Notes under the pieces: model-generated
What the model was told of the DNA's origin: nothing
Databases searched by the model: none
Seen by the model: only the letters and a program-made list of their open reading frames with translations
In this document: positions 10,431 through 21,709 of the stretch, piece after piece
Layout: every line of letters starts with the position of its first letter
Position numbering within the stretch: position 1 is the first letter of the stretch
Source of the DNA: Mercenaria mercenaria
Taxonomy: Eukaryota > Mollusca > Bivalvia > Venerida > Veneridae
Reading direction: 5' to 3'
Assembly (NCBI RefSeq): GCF_021730395.1
Contig: NC_069367.1
Coordinates: 10,228,501 to 10,292,500 of the forward strand
Length of the DNA: 64,000 nt
Position numbers and translations under genes: made by a program

Positions 10431-12316
10431 TTGTCATTCTTCCAACTTCCGCTTTAGAATCATTCACCTCTTTCAAAGTTTAAGCCCAGTTTTGTTAGGA
10501 ATCTTGAACAAAATTTTACATTCTGAAGATACGACTAAATGAAATTCACATAAGTTGTTTATTGTATCACTTTAGTATTATCATCGACATGTAATATTCA
10601 AAGAAAATTGCAAGAAACACATAATAATAATAAAAATACATTTCCTGAACTTTTTACCAGTGCTGATATCCAGCCAACTTGCTTGAATAGGTAAATGTTC
10701 TTACTCGAGTACAGTCAAATTCTTTAAAGTTAGATTTTTAAGATATCTTAAATAATGCCAATGTTATGACCCAAAAGTATATTTTTCCCTTTGAAATTTC
10801 ACAATTTTGATTTTTTTTGCATGGAAATGTTGCTTAATGCTTAGTAAGACATAGGCCTAGTCATGATTTTATGAAAGGGGTGCGAATACGAACCGTGAAA
10901 GAGCGAATGGGGGCGTTGACGTAGGTGCTGGAATGGGGTTCCCTCTCATGCAGATGTGGGTATGGGGTTCTTATACGTCACCATCCCCTTGAATACTCCT
11001 TTATATACTGTGTTATTGTATGCATCCAATTTTTAACTTGTTACCGCAGTTTAAATATCGTCGGTCTTTTAAAAGTTACTTTGAAGACTATTTGCATACG
11101 CAACAACTCACAAAGTAAGTATATGCATGTTGGCGAGAGAAGGGAGCTGGAAAACACACAGAAAACATAATTATAAAAATTGCAATGAAAGTATCTTAAT
11201 TGAATAAAGTTTGCAAACTTTGCCAAAAAATGAGGGCACCTGTCGTATCACCTCTGAAAACGCCCTTGTAAGATAGCCTGGAAGCTTTATAACGGTCCAT
11301 TCACAAAAAAGTAATACATAAATACTTGCAGTTACAACTTTCTTCAACACTCCGATTGACCATTCGCTTAAAATGTAAAGTTTACGTACAAATTCACTTA
11401 AATTGTATGTCATGTACATTGCATAAAAACTCACTTAAAATGTATACTTTGCAAAAAATGCCAACTACTTTAAATTTTATGACCATGTTACATCTTGAAT
11501 AGGCCGACTCATAATTAACATAACTTGAACAAATGCATGCTTGAAATTTGCATGTCACCTGAAGGGTAATGGAATGTGCTGACATCTTTATCAGGGGCGG
11601 ATCTAGAATTTTGTTTTATGGCCCCAAAGTTTCTTGAAGATACCGGGCATGGTCTCCAGAAAAAAAATGGCAAATAGCATAAAAACTAATAAGGCCGCTT
11701 CTGTAATTATCAAATATGCGTTAAAAATTTTATATCATTTATGTGCAGATGTATCGCCGTAGCGACTATCGAGGTAATTGCCTCGGTCATTTTTTTTTTG
11801 CTGCATTTGCCCCTTAATTTAATCATATTTTATTGCAATTATCACACAAGACATGATCGTAAATGTACACCAAGACAATAATATACAGATATATATGTAA
11901 ATATATATACAACAGCAAACTATTATTACATCAAGACATTTAATACTATAGTACATTAAGATACATTCGGTAACTTTGCAAAGGTGTGATAATACAAAAG
12001 GGTTGGACCACAAATACCAATTAGAAATCGGCCCGTCCCTGGCTGTCAAATTAATGTTAGATTAAACTAAATGGCGCATTTTTGTTTTGTCTAGAATGGA
12101 AAAAAATATGCTTATCAAACTATAATTTTCAGATATAAATTTGCATATATAGTGGAAGAGTTAAGATAATAAACTATTTAAATAGAAGAAAAGGGGGAAA
12201 AAAACAACCAAAAAAAATGAAAATCTGTTTATATCACCCCCGCACGCAGTCACTACATTACATACAATGTATTGTTCAAAATGGTACTTTATACGAATAA
12301 AGATTTGTACAATTTT
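10431..12316. other. No gene recognised
   Basis: AT-rich DNA. Between about 11340 and 11450 the phrase TTCACTTAAAATGTA recurs imperfectly about three times. Around 11595-11800 the wording GGGGCGGATCTAGAATTT suggests an old repeat end. No splice-supported exon is seen. Confidence 0.4.
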
Positions 12317-13902
12317 CATAATTACGGTGTTCCGTTAGCACGACAGTACGATGGTGACAACACGACAGTGCGATGGCGGAGCGCGACAGTACGATGGCGA
12401 AGCGCGACAGTACGATGGTGACAGTCGTAGTGTCGCGCTTCGCCATCGCACTGTCGCGCTTCACCATCGTAATGTCACCATCGTAGTGTCGCGCTTCGCC
12501 ATCGCACTGTCGCGCTTCACCATCGTAGTGTCACCATCGTACTATCGCGCTTCACCATCGTAGTGTCACCATCGTACTATCGCGCTTCGCCATCGTACTG
12601 TCGCGCTTCGCCATCGCACTGTCGCGCTTCACCATCGTAGTGTCACCATCGTACTGTCGCGCTTCGCCATCGTACTGCCGCACTTCACCATCTTTTCTCT
12701 CTTTACTTAAGGACCGACTTTAATTAAACTCTGTATTGTACAGTATTGTTAACTCTGTCCAATGATCAAATAATTGGAACGCTTTTCGGCACGGGAATTA
12801 TTGAAATGAATATCACCAGATCTGATGACCCGGTAATTGTTATTCAAACGAATATCACCTGTGTGTTATTCAAATGAAAATTCCCCGATTCCCCGGCAGA
12901 GTGCCACTCAAATGAATATCATCTGGCATGATGATATTAAAACAATATCATACCTTAATATTGTTTGAAATGTACTATTCCAAAATAGGCTCCGTTGGTC
13001 TATGACTATTTTACCTTGTTTACTTGAGGGATAATAAAAATGAATATCAGCCGGTAGGGTGTTGTTTAAACGAATATCACCAAACCGGGTTGTATTTATG
13101 AACAAAGTAACATTGTATTCAAAATTAACCTCTCTGTGGAAAAATAAATGATAATGTATTTACATGTAATTAATTGTTTTGTGACAAAATGTTGTTTAAT
13201 CAGCGCATATATTTCAAGCCATGAAACGTTAACAGTATATATTGTCAGATAAAAATAATGAAAATACACTGTTGTATAAATTTTGCTTATAAAGCTTTTG
13301 GGTAAATTTTATGCAAAAGTGTTAATAAGGTCTAGAAAACAGTTGTTTGTTTCCGCTTACCAGACCGACCCTGTCTTTTTACCACTGACCCTAAAATTTT
13401 AATTGAAGAAACGTATTGGATAAAAATGTCGATTTATGTTAAAAAAATTATTAGTAAGTAAATCCAAAGCACGTCCCTCCGTCTGACTGTACAATTCTAT
13501 ACATTAAAGTCGGTCCTTAAGTAAATAGAGAAAGTTGATGAAGCGCGACAAGACGATGGCGAAGCGCGACAGTACGATGGTGACACTACGATGGTGAAAC
13601 GCGACACTACTATGGTGAAGCGTGACTGTACGATGGTGACAGTACGATGGTGAAGCGCGACAGTACGATGGCGAAGCGCGACACTACGATGGTGAAGCGC
13701 GACAGTACGATGGCGAAGCGCGACACTACGATGGACTGTCACAATCGTACTGTCGCGCTTCGCAATCGTACTGTCGCGCTTCGCCATCGCACTGTCGTGT
13801 TGTCACCATCGTATTGTCGCACTTCGCCATCGTACCGTCGTACCTTCGCGCTTCGCGTTCACAGGGAGCAGGCGCTGGCCCTATCGAAACACCGTACATA
13901 AT
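12317..13902. mobile_element. TIR element with strand-switching minisatellite arms and 6-bp target duplication
   Basis: The element (12323-13896) begins TACGGTGTTCCGTTAG and ends CTATCGAAACACCGTA, and CATAAT stands directly outside both ends (12317-12322 and 13897-13902). Each arm is about 400 bp and made of 21- and 14-bp units (CGATGGCGAAGCGCGACAGTA; CGATGGTGACAGTA) whose orientation flips once inside the arm, near 12425 and 13735. Inner inverted repeats ACTTAAGGACCGACTTTAAT (12705-12724, mirrored at 13503-13522) enclose a core of about 780 bp. Part of the core repeats AAATGAATATCACC-like phrases. There is no transposase, so it is non-autonomous. A 6-bp duplication with long TIRs does not match a common family that I can name. 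Confidence 0.8.
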
Positions 13903-14449
13903 AGAGTTATATTTCGATCTCTTCAGATCGTTCAGCACGACACTTATGTTGTGTTAGTATACTGTTTAATTTTTCAGCTTGACCATTTCGGCTTGGGTGT
14001 ATACAATACTTCCGCTTTAAAAGCTTTAGGTATTGTTTAATCACTCCTTAGATATGGAGCCTGCTTTTTCATTTTGTCTTTTGGCAGTTTCTATGGTATG
14101 CAAGCTCGATAGCCACAGATACCCTCTCTAAATTCCAGTTTGTTTAGTTCTGCCCATTGTATGTTCGTTTATGCAAAGCCATTTTTTTTATCTGGGGACC
14201 ATAAGCCGCTTTTCATGGAATTGCACTCTGTGCATCATTGAAGGTTCAATGTGCATCGCCGTATGAATACATCTGAGGATGTCTCTAAATAATATTCTGG
14301 TACTTATAACATGTGTAAATGTTGAATTCTGCACAGCCCGGGGATAGCGGGCGTGGACGGTAGGCTCAATCAAACCGAGCCTACAACATTTTCATTTATG
14401 TCGTGCTGGGCGACCTGTGGTTTTCCACTTTTTTTATTTTATTCGAAAC
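13903..14449. other. No gene recognised
   Basis: No repeat, splice-supported exon or RNA gene seen between the strand-switching element and the SINE. Confidence 0.4.
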
Positions 14450-15025
14450 CTTCCTTTGGGTGAGGAAATCATCCAGCTGGCTGACGAAAGGTCGGCACTT
14501 CAATCTGACTTAAGTACTTGATCTTCTAAACGAAGATCTGAGAACGACCCATTCACATACGTCTTCTGTATATTTTGGATTTCAAGTATTGTTATTTTTA
14601 TTTTCGCAGATCTATTTTTATTTGAACCAATCAGACAACTTGTTCGAATGTCAAAGAGTAAGAAAAATTTGCAGTCAGTCCAGGGCTCGAACCCGGGACC
14701 CCTCGCTTATAGAGCAAGTGTCCTACCGACTGAGCTTACCGTCTATTTAACATCTTAAGACATAAGAATTGTAAATATCAAAACCAAGGCTTTTTTAAGC
14801 TTGCAGAATGTTGTAAGTTAGCTTTTGATTGGCTAGCGGAAGGGCCGTCAGAACGAGGCTATCAATAGCTCGTGTTCTGATCCTATGCGTAGGATAATTA
14901 GTCAGATTGGTCGGCACTTTTGCTAAGGTGTCCGAAATTACACCCAAAATGGCATCTGGGGTTGCTCCACCATTAAAAGTTGGAAAGTAACCATATGACC
15001 TATAAGTGTGTCCGTGCCTAAAAAT
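14450..15025 (+). mobile_element. SINE-1 copy, 5' truncated and split by a MITE
   Basis: The left piece GTGAGGAAATCATCCAGCTG...AAAGGTCGGCACTT (to 14500) continues after 14919 with CATCTGGGGTTGCTCCACC and GACCTATAAGTGTGTC. Both pieces match consecutive parts of the SINE-1 body at 37934-38209. The gap is exactly the MITE at 14501-14909 plus one copy of its target duplication, so the SINE is older. Confidence 0.8.
14501..14909 (-). mobile_element. Mutator-type MITE with tRNA-like core, copy 1
   Basis: Ends CAATCTGACTTAAGTACTT and TAATTAGTCAGATTG are inverted. The 10-bp GTCGGCACTT flanks both sides (14491-14500 and 14910-14919). On the minus strand the middle holds a tRNA-like block: GTAAGCTCAGTCGG as A-box, CTTGC-TCTATAA-GCGAG as a perfect five-pair anticodon stem with seven-base loop, and GGGTTCGAGCCC as B-box. 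A 9-11 bp duplication with TIRs is the Mutator (MULE) pattern. There is no transposase. A tRNA-derived SINE alone would not have TIRs. The family call rests on two copies. Confidence 0.8.
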
Positions 15026-15897
15026 ACTTGCGACAGTTTAAAACAAAGGAAATGGTAATATGATCTGCGTTTCAGCATCGGTAAACTTTCATTTGAAAAG
15101 TTATGTCTTTTATGTGGTCTGCGATACGAGAACTGGCGATTTTAAGCGAGAAGCTGTCAACATGGACGTAGCAGAAATTTGACCTGGCAACGCTTGTATA
15201 TAAAAACATGGGTGGAGGTCTCACAGTCTGTAACGAAATCTTAGATTCTGAGAAGCTGTTTGGAATGTGCGAGACCACTTTTAAAAGTGTCGCAAACCAT
15301 ATCTCAATTTCAGGAGGATTCTTAATTAAGATACGGAGATCCTTGAAACATTTGCATTGTTTCTTTACAAAGAATGGAAAGTAGGTTATGATAAACGGAA
15401 TTGTTTTCCAAAGTCCCATATTTTGACTTTTTTTTTTTTTCAAAGATATGTTTTGCTATTTTTTCTTGGTTGCATTCTACTCTCATATATTTTATTATGA
15501 ACCCATTTCTACATATCTCAGAAAAGCATTGTATACGGATTAATGAAAAAGCATTTCATACAGAGCAGTGAATGACTTTGCAAACTCAGATCTATCTATC
15601 AGCGCGCAGTTTGAGAATATCTTCTCTCTAAAACGTCTTAAGAGGTGATTTGCTACTTTTGTGAATACTCCCAAAATTTCAGGTAGCCTTTTCATTTACA
15701 TTCAGAAATAATAACACGCATTCGCAATTAGTCCTCCTTTGTCTCCTTGACAACTCTGTCATATGTTTGTGCAAACACAAAACCCTTTCAGATTATTTTA
15801 GTTTTATTTATATTTTAATGAGTGTACATCGTTTGGGATTACATAGGCTATCGGTCAAACTTGCCCATCTTACTGCCCGTGGTCTTCCACAATATGG
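15026..15897. other. No gene recognised
   Basis: No recognisable gene or repeat. An open frame of 123 codons on the minus strand (15443-15072) has no domain, no consensus splice context and a low-complexity start; I do not call it. Confidence 0.35.
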
Positions 15898-16172
15898 TCG
15901 GGGCCTCCGTGGCCAAGTGGTTAAGGTCGCCGACTTCAAATCACTTACCCCTTACCGATGTGGGTTAGAGCAGCCTCACTCGGGGCGTTGAATTCTTTAT
16001 GTGAGGAAGTCATCCAGATGGCTTACGAAAGGTTGGCTGTTCTACCCAGATACCCAATCTTGATGAAATAATGCACGGAAGAGGACCCGAGGACTTCCTC
16101 CACCATCAAAGCTGGAAATTCGCCATATGACCTATAATTGTGTCGGTACGATATTAAACCCAACGAAAACAA
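15898..16172 (+). mobile_element. SINE-1, near full-length copy
   Basis: The head GGCCTCCGTGGCCAAGTGGTTAAG has a Leu/Ser-type tRNA A-box, and GTGGGTTAGAGC is a decayed B-box. The body has GTGAGGAAGTCATCCAGATG, CTTCCTCCACCATCAAAGCT and the end TTAAACCCAACGAAAAC. tRNA-derived SINEs are copied by LINE reverse transcriptase and transcribed by Pol III. The body may correspond to one of the conserved mollusc SINE domains, but I cannot assign it. Confidence 0.85.
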
Positions 16173-17494
16173 ATAATATGGTCGAAAAGCAGCTGGAGAT
16201 CTGAACTACATAAGGCTCACGATAGAAAATTATGTATTCTTCCGCACAGTCCGGATTTTATGGTAAGCCACCTGCATGTCCGAAGAATGCCAAATTGCCT
16301 TACGAGAATACGGAATAACACGAAAATTGCCGGGTGTCTTTATAGTATACCGGTCTACTACCTAAATGAGCTGTATTTAATAAGACCTTAGAAATTGAAA
16401 AGGAAAGGATTTGTTTGTCAGTAAGAAGTCGTTTTTACTGAAGTCTAAACAAACCAGACAGATGTTGGTCTGAACTGATACATGATCAGTATCAACAGGC
16501 AATTTTCTCCCGTCGCTTTTATCTGAAAATATATTTCCACAAAGGGAACGTACTACTGAAAGGTTCGGATAAAATTCATGTTGATCTACATAATTATGCA
16601 GTGAAAGGAAAATATCCAAATAAATTCTTTAAAAGGCCATTTACCTGTTATGACTTGTGACGGGTGAAACCGTGAAAAGTAGGTGTGTACGTTGGTGTTA
16701 GTATAGAAGAATAAACTAGTTATCTACGACAAATATATACGTGTACTATAATATTAACCGGATTTAGCGGACAAATTATGAATGTGTCAAACTGACTTCA
16801 GAAATCTTCCATTGTTTATGTGATTTTCATATAAATTTGAATCATGCATTAAGAGTAGTGTGTGCAAGCCTTAATATTATTTTGCAAACAAACTGTCGAT
16901 GTAAATGATTGTTAATGGGCGCTTTAAACACACTCAACGATCCTGTACTCAAGTGAAGACTTATGAACCTTAAAGGGCAAAGGGATGTCTGACAATAGTT
17001 ATTTGACATGAAAGCACTTAAGCCATACTCAAATCCTTTCATAACGCTGAAAGAATTTTCAAAATCGGACCTTTATTGAAAAAGATATGGCAGTTTGAAA
17101 TTTAAGAAAAAAAATGGCTGATCAATAGATTAGTTTCATGTTTCTAGAGTGTAAGATCTAAAACATGGTAATTTCTTTCAATCGAGCTGGAAAAAGCAGA
17201 AACATTAATTTACAGTTCAAATATGTATTTAGATATTAAATAAATTGGCTATTTTGTTTTTTGTTGCCATGGTAACAAAATGGCCACCAGTTTGAACAAA
17301 TATTTAAATGCTCATAACTTTCTCAGTTTTAAGCCGATTTCGATAACTCTTTCACTTCTTTAAATGATTTAAGAAATCCTAGTCGACGGAATTGACTGTT
17401 ACAACATTGCCTTTCCCTTTAAATGTCCAGATTGATTCAGAGAACGCAGTCGTCCTTATAAAACCCCAAATGGAATTAGTTTTGTTTTTGTTGT
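16173..17494. other. No gene recognised
   Basis: AT-rich. An 80-codon minus-strand open frame (16619-16377) looks somewhat protein-like but has no family features or consensus splice sites that I could match. Nothing else seen. Confidence 0.35.
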
Positions 17495-17640
17495 GTTTAA
17501 CGTCGCACCGACACAATTAAAGGTCATATGGTGACTTTCCAGCTTTGATGGCCCCAGGTACCCCTCCGGGTACATCCTTTCATTATTACATCAAAGGCGG
17601 GTACTTGGGTGGAACCACCGACGTTCCGTAAGCCAGCTTG
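17495..17640 (-). mobile_element. SINE-1 3' half, minus strand
   Basis: Plus-strand TGTTTAACGTCGCACCGACA and GACTTTCCAGCTTTGATGG are the reverse of the SINE-1 3' end. It extends to AAGCCAGCTTG and lacks the tRNA head. Confidence 0.8.
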
Positions 17641-17879
17641 AAGTGCACACCGTCTAAGCATATGTATACGTAACCAAAAAATGAATGCAATAATATAACA
17701 CAGAACTTACAAGTGGTTCTGGGACAACTTGTGTCTTACCCTTAATCATAATGGAACGAATAAAATGGCCAGAAAACATGGGTGTGCTGTATCCCGGTGA
17801 CTCTGGCAGGTATGAAAGTTTTGATTCCATACATCATAGTTTTGCTTTCATGTAAACGGGAGGCGAAACCCAAATTTTT

Positions 17880-18770
17880 AGTCATGTTTTAGTGCCATAT
17901 TACCTCTACTGAACTGATGCGCCGTAAAACCAAAAGCAACTTTGTAACAAAGTTTTACATGTTGATAAGCGGATTTGTTGCAGGTGATTTTAATGGTACT
18001 TTTGTAAATGGATCTGCGGCGGACGAGAGGTGTTGGAGTAACATCAGTAAGATAGTGCCTTATTTTGTGAAGCTTAGTGACATCTGATATGTTAACCCAA
18101 TCATGTTCTACGTCCAACTGGAGCTCATGGAACATTTCCAACCTGAGCTATTTTCAGTGACGAACCTGGGAGCTCTGCGCACTAAATTATTCCCAACTGG
18201 CTGATGTGGCTGTCAGTGTCTATAGGGGTAACACACGGTAAACTTATATTCCACTGTGAGATGGACACGTGTCTTGCAGGATGTTGTTTTGGTACAGAAT
18301 GAACATGCAGAACGTATATCTCTGCGGATGAATGCCATGGTATTATTGACTTTTTTGTGATTTTACTTATTTGAATTTTGCCAAGAGAGACCAGGTTTGA
18401 AGGTCTGTAGTTTCCAGCGGCATGGTATGGATGGTGTATGTGACGCTAAGTAGATTTCTCTTATCGATTTGGTGAATAACTTCTCGTTTTTCGAGGTTAA
18501 ATGACGTGAGCCTTTCAAGTTCCAAGGCTTACAAATAATCAAAATTATGTTGGAGCCTGGTCTCAGATTTTACTTTATATCAGATAATAATCTGAAAAGA
18601 GGCGGATTTGACTCAAGAAGGAGGTCGTTTATGTAAGTAAAGCAGAGACGAGGGTTAAAAACACTGCCCCGTGCACCAGATATGACAGAGGATAGTCAAG
18701 AACATGTACCTTCGTAGAAACTAAATTTCTAAATGTATGACAGAATTCTGCCTGATGTTGTTAAAGGGCT
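17880..18770 (-). mobile_element. Decayed non-LTR retrotransposon (LINE), reverse transcriptase 3' half
   Basis: Read in several frames on the minus strand, the pieces follow the order of a CR1/Jockey-like reverse transcriptase. SGARGSVFNPRLCFTYINDL (18680-18616) stands where relatives have PQGSVLGPLLFLLYINDL. Then come LLSDI at the place of the catalytic FADD, LTSFNLEKREVIHQIDKRN in the thumb, MPLETTDLQTWSLL for the usual LGV-type block, and RRAPRFVTEN with IRHYLTDV near the end. Frame changes and stop codons are many, and the catalytic aspartates are lost, so it is an old, dead copy. No target duplication or poly-A tail was identified. The clade is not settled. Confidence 0.8.
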
Positions 18771-18810
18771 TTTATCTGAGGTATTGTTAACTTTTCTAGT
18801 AACTTTTTCT

Positions 18811-18868
18811 ATCTATATATCTACCTACCTACCTACCTTACTACCTGTCTACCTACCTATCTGTCTAG
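18811..18868. repeat. ACCT/ATCT tetranucleotide microsatellite
   Basis: Imperfect CTAC/CTAT tetramers with several CTACCTAC runs. Nothing else is attached to it. Confidence 0.9.
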
Positions 18869-19370
18869 AAAATTAAGAACCGGAGTGCGTGTCATGAAAT
18901 TATTGACAGGAAATATAATACAGGGAAAGTTCCCAGCAGATAATGAGAGTGTGAAAATACAAGCGAATTGCATGCTATATGTAAAATAGAGTAAAAGTGT
19001 GAGAAAATTATAAGTTGTGGAAACAGCCTTTGTTGACCCATGCCATGAATATCCTACCACTTTAGATTTCATACAGTTTGCCGGGTTTTAGTGATGAATG
19101 TAGCCAGTCTATCCCTCTGATCCATGACATTCCGTGCAAAGCATGGTTGCAAATTCATTCCGTGCAAAGCATGGTTGTAAATTATCTAAATACATGTACA
19201 CTGCTGACTTGCGTACAAATTAAACCAACTATCAGTCAAATCGAGTCTGCAATATTTACTATTTGTTTTGTCCTCATTGCTTCTGAGGGATCTATTTCTC
19301 AGATTTTGTTAGGGCCTAATATATTATGTTGTTATTAAGTGATTAAGTATATATCAATATCTATTTCAAG

Positions 19371-19413
<43 letters not shown>
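19371..19413. repeat. Uninterrupted A run of 43 bases
   Basis: A pure poly-A tract. It could be the tail of a retroposed copy, but the sequence to its left is not one I recognise. Just before, a 31-bp phrase with CATTCCGTGCAAAGCATGGT is duplicated (about 19125-19185). The length is likely approximate because of sequencing error. Confidence 0.9.
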
Positions 19414-19414
<1 letters not shown>

Positions 19415-19489
19415 ATTAGATAATTTTAGGATTTTATTTAATGATAACATCCTCACATCATTTAAAGATGTTTCAGCAAATAACCTTTT

Positions 19490-20165
19490 TATTTACACTA
19501 CAGTATGTTCTTTGATTTTAATGCCGACCGTAACTTTGTAAATTCTTGTCCGGGCTGTAATTCTGTAATCCATGAAGGAATTTTGAAATAGTTTGGCATA
19601 AATATATTAACCTTAATGAGACGACGTTTCATGTGTAACACTCAGACCCCTTTCTACAATGTCAGTGTCACACTTAGAAGTCAAACAGTCTGTTTTGTGT
19701 CCGGATCGTAACTTTGCCATTCATCAAGAGGTTTTAAAAGTACTTAGCATAAATGTTTATCAAAATGAGAACCCTAGCTCCAAGGTCAAGGTGTTAACAG
19801 GGTTATTTTTGTGTCCGATCCATATTTCTGCTATCCATGGAGAGATTTTGAAATATCTTGGCATAAATGGTAACTATAATCAGACAATGTGTCACGCGCA
19901 AGACCCAGATCCCTTGCTCCAAGGTCAGTGTCATATTTAGAAGTCATATCATAATAGATCTTTACGTGTCCGATATATAACTCTGTTATCCATGAGGGGG
20001 TTTTGAAACAACTTGGCATAAATGTTTACCATAAGGAGGCAATGTGTTACGCGCAAGACCCAGACCCCTAGCTCCAAGATCAAGTTTACACTTAGAAGTC
20101 AAGTGAAAGGTTAAAAGGGTCTGTTTCATATCCGATTCGTAACTCTGTCATTAATCATGTTACAA
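19490..20165. repeat. Degenerate tandem repeat, about 160-170 bp period
   Basis: Successive blocks carry GTCCGATYCRTAACTCTGT, then CTTGGCATAAATG, then CGCAAGACCCAGACCCCTAG, CTCCAAGGTCAAG and CACACTTAGAAGTC, about four times. Such CAAGGTCA-rich blocks are typical of clam non-coding repeats. They continue at 20540. Confidence 0.75.
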
Positions 20166-20189
20166 TCTAAATATTTTAAGATTTTGTAC

Positions 20190-20275
20190 CAATTGCAAAT
20201 TAGCTTAGTGGTAAAGCATACAGTCCATGTTAAACAGATCTTTTACCGTGTGGGTTCGAAACTCACCATCGACAT
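20190..20275 (+). repeat. tRNA-like sequence inside the tandem repeat region
   Basis: TTAGCTTAGTGGTAAAGCA matches a D-arm/A-box, and GTGGGTTCGAAACTCAC is a well-formed T-arm/B-box. The stretch between is too long for a normal anticodon arm without an intron, and the acceptor stem does not pair well. I read it as a SINE head or tRNA pseudogene. Confidence 0.45.
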
Positions 20276-20539
20276 TATTTTTTTTTATCGTAAACATTAA
20301 GATTCCTTCATGAACTATGTGACAACACAACAGAGAAGTATCATAAGCCGATATGGCAGATCAGAAAAGTTTACCATTATATCAAAGATGATATTGACTA
20401 AATGCATGCATTTAAGCCATGCAAATAATAAACATACTGTTGTTTTATATAAAGGCATACATACAAATACAAACCATCAAAGAAAGAAACAAAAATATGG
20501 GAATGAAAATGAAAACATTAAAAATATTTCCCGATAACG

Positions 20540-20960
20540 AGAAAACGTGTCGTGCATAACAACCAGACCACTAGCTCCACGATCGCTGTCACATTTAGAG
20601 GTTAACGGTTTACATTGTGTGTTTCTTGTCAGTTCCATACCTATTCCGTCGGTGAAGACATTTTAAAATTACATGGCATAAACGTTCCCTATATTAAAAT
20701 GACGTGTCAGACGCAAGTCCAAAATCTCTAGTTTCAAAGTCAAAGTCAAACTTAGATTAAAAAGCTAACATTTATGTTTCTTGTCCAGTCAATAACTCTG
20801 CCATCATCAAACATTACTTGTCACAATTTTCCCTATGATGAGTTAGTGTGTCATGTTCAAGACCCAGACCCTAGCTCTAAGGTCAAGGTAACCTTCGGAG
20901 AAATTTTTTCTCTTGTCGAAAAATTAGTCATAACTTAACTATTCTGGCATATTTTGCGCA
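20540..20960. repeat. Continuation of the 160-170 bp degenerate tandem repeat
   Basis: Phrases CCACTAGCTCC, TGTCACATTTAGAGG, ATGGCATAAACG and CAAGACCCAGACCCTAGCTC recur in the same order as at 19490-20165, but are more diverged. Confidence 0.65.
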
Positions 20961-21160
20961 TCGAACTGTAGCATTCTTGGACAAACCTCGGGGGCGTTTG
21001 TCACTAATAGTGCCATCTCTTGTTTGAGGTTCAATTCTAACTTTGAGAGTTATATATATTTGTACTTATCCCTTTAAAATGTCAAGGTCAGTAGTGGCTA
21101 TTGTCAAGTTACCTTAAAGACACACCACTAACTAACTGTAACCTTTTGTATTTCCATAAT

Positions 21161-21700
21161 GCTGTCTGACTAAAGTACATCTCCTATTACGCTATACTTA
21201 GGATCTGAAGACGTGCTATTGATAGCCTCGTTCTGACGACCATTCCGTTAGCCAGGCGGAAGGCTTACTTACAACATTTTGTAAGAATAAAAAATCTGTA
21301 AGCGACAAGTCCCGAATTCGAGTCCCTGACAGCCTACACATTTTTACTTACTTACAACATTTTGTAAGAATAAAAAATCTATATTTAGACTGGGTTTTTG
21401 ATAGTTACATTTTTATGACGTAAAGTGTCAGCCGGTTAGCTCTGTCGGTAAAGCGTTAGCTCTGTCGGTAGAGCACTTGCTCTGTAAGCGACTGGTCCCG
21501 AATTCGAGTCCCTGACAGCCTACACATTTTTCTTAATCTTTGACATTCGAACAAGTCGTCTGATTGGTTAAAATAAAAAAAGGAAATAGAATTGCGAAAA
21601 TAAAAATAGCAATTCTGGAAATCAAAAATATACAGAACACGATTAAGAATGGGTCCTTCTCGGATATTCGTTTTGAAGATCAAGTACTTCAGTCAGATTG
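21161..21700 (+). mobile_element. Mutator-type MITE with tRNA-like core, copy 2
   Basis: It is flanked by the 9-bp duplication TTCCATAAT (21152-21160 and 21701-21709). Ends GTCTGACTAAAGTAC and GTACTTCAGTCAGATTG are inverted. It matches copy 1 (14501-14909) over most of its length: CTATTGATAGCCTCGTTCTG, TCTTTGACATTCGAACAAG and GATCAAGTACTT. The tRNA-like block (21430-21520) has TTAGCTCTGTCGGTAGAGC, TTCGAGTCC and GTCAG/CTGAC acceptor pairing. A D-arm stretch (TTAGCTCTGTCGGTA) is duplicated in tandem, and a partial second T-arm with ACATTTT/TTACAACATTTTG wording stands upstream, so this copy is rearranged. Confidence 0.8.
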
Positions 21701-21709
21701 TTCCATAAT

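Noticed and set aside
12276-13938. Open frames on both strands with MVKRDSTMAKRDTT-like repeats
   Set aside because: The 21-bp unit is a multiple of three and stays open on both strands; the frames are inside the TIR element's arms and end with them.
14650-14745. Functional tRNA gene on the minus strand
   Set aside because: The arms look good, but position 33 is C instead of the near-universal T, the acceptor stem is incomplete, and it sits inside a mobile element with a rearranged relative at 21430.
16377-16619. 80-codon minus-strand open frame of mixed composition
   Set aside because: It is the length expected by chance in this many bases, with no family features or splice support.
17878-18141. 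87-codon minus-strand open frame as a host gene
   Set aside because: It is the C-terminal part of the decayed LINE reverse transcriptase; neighbouring frames carry the preceding motifs.
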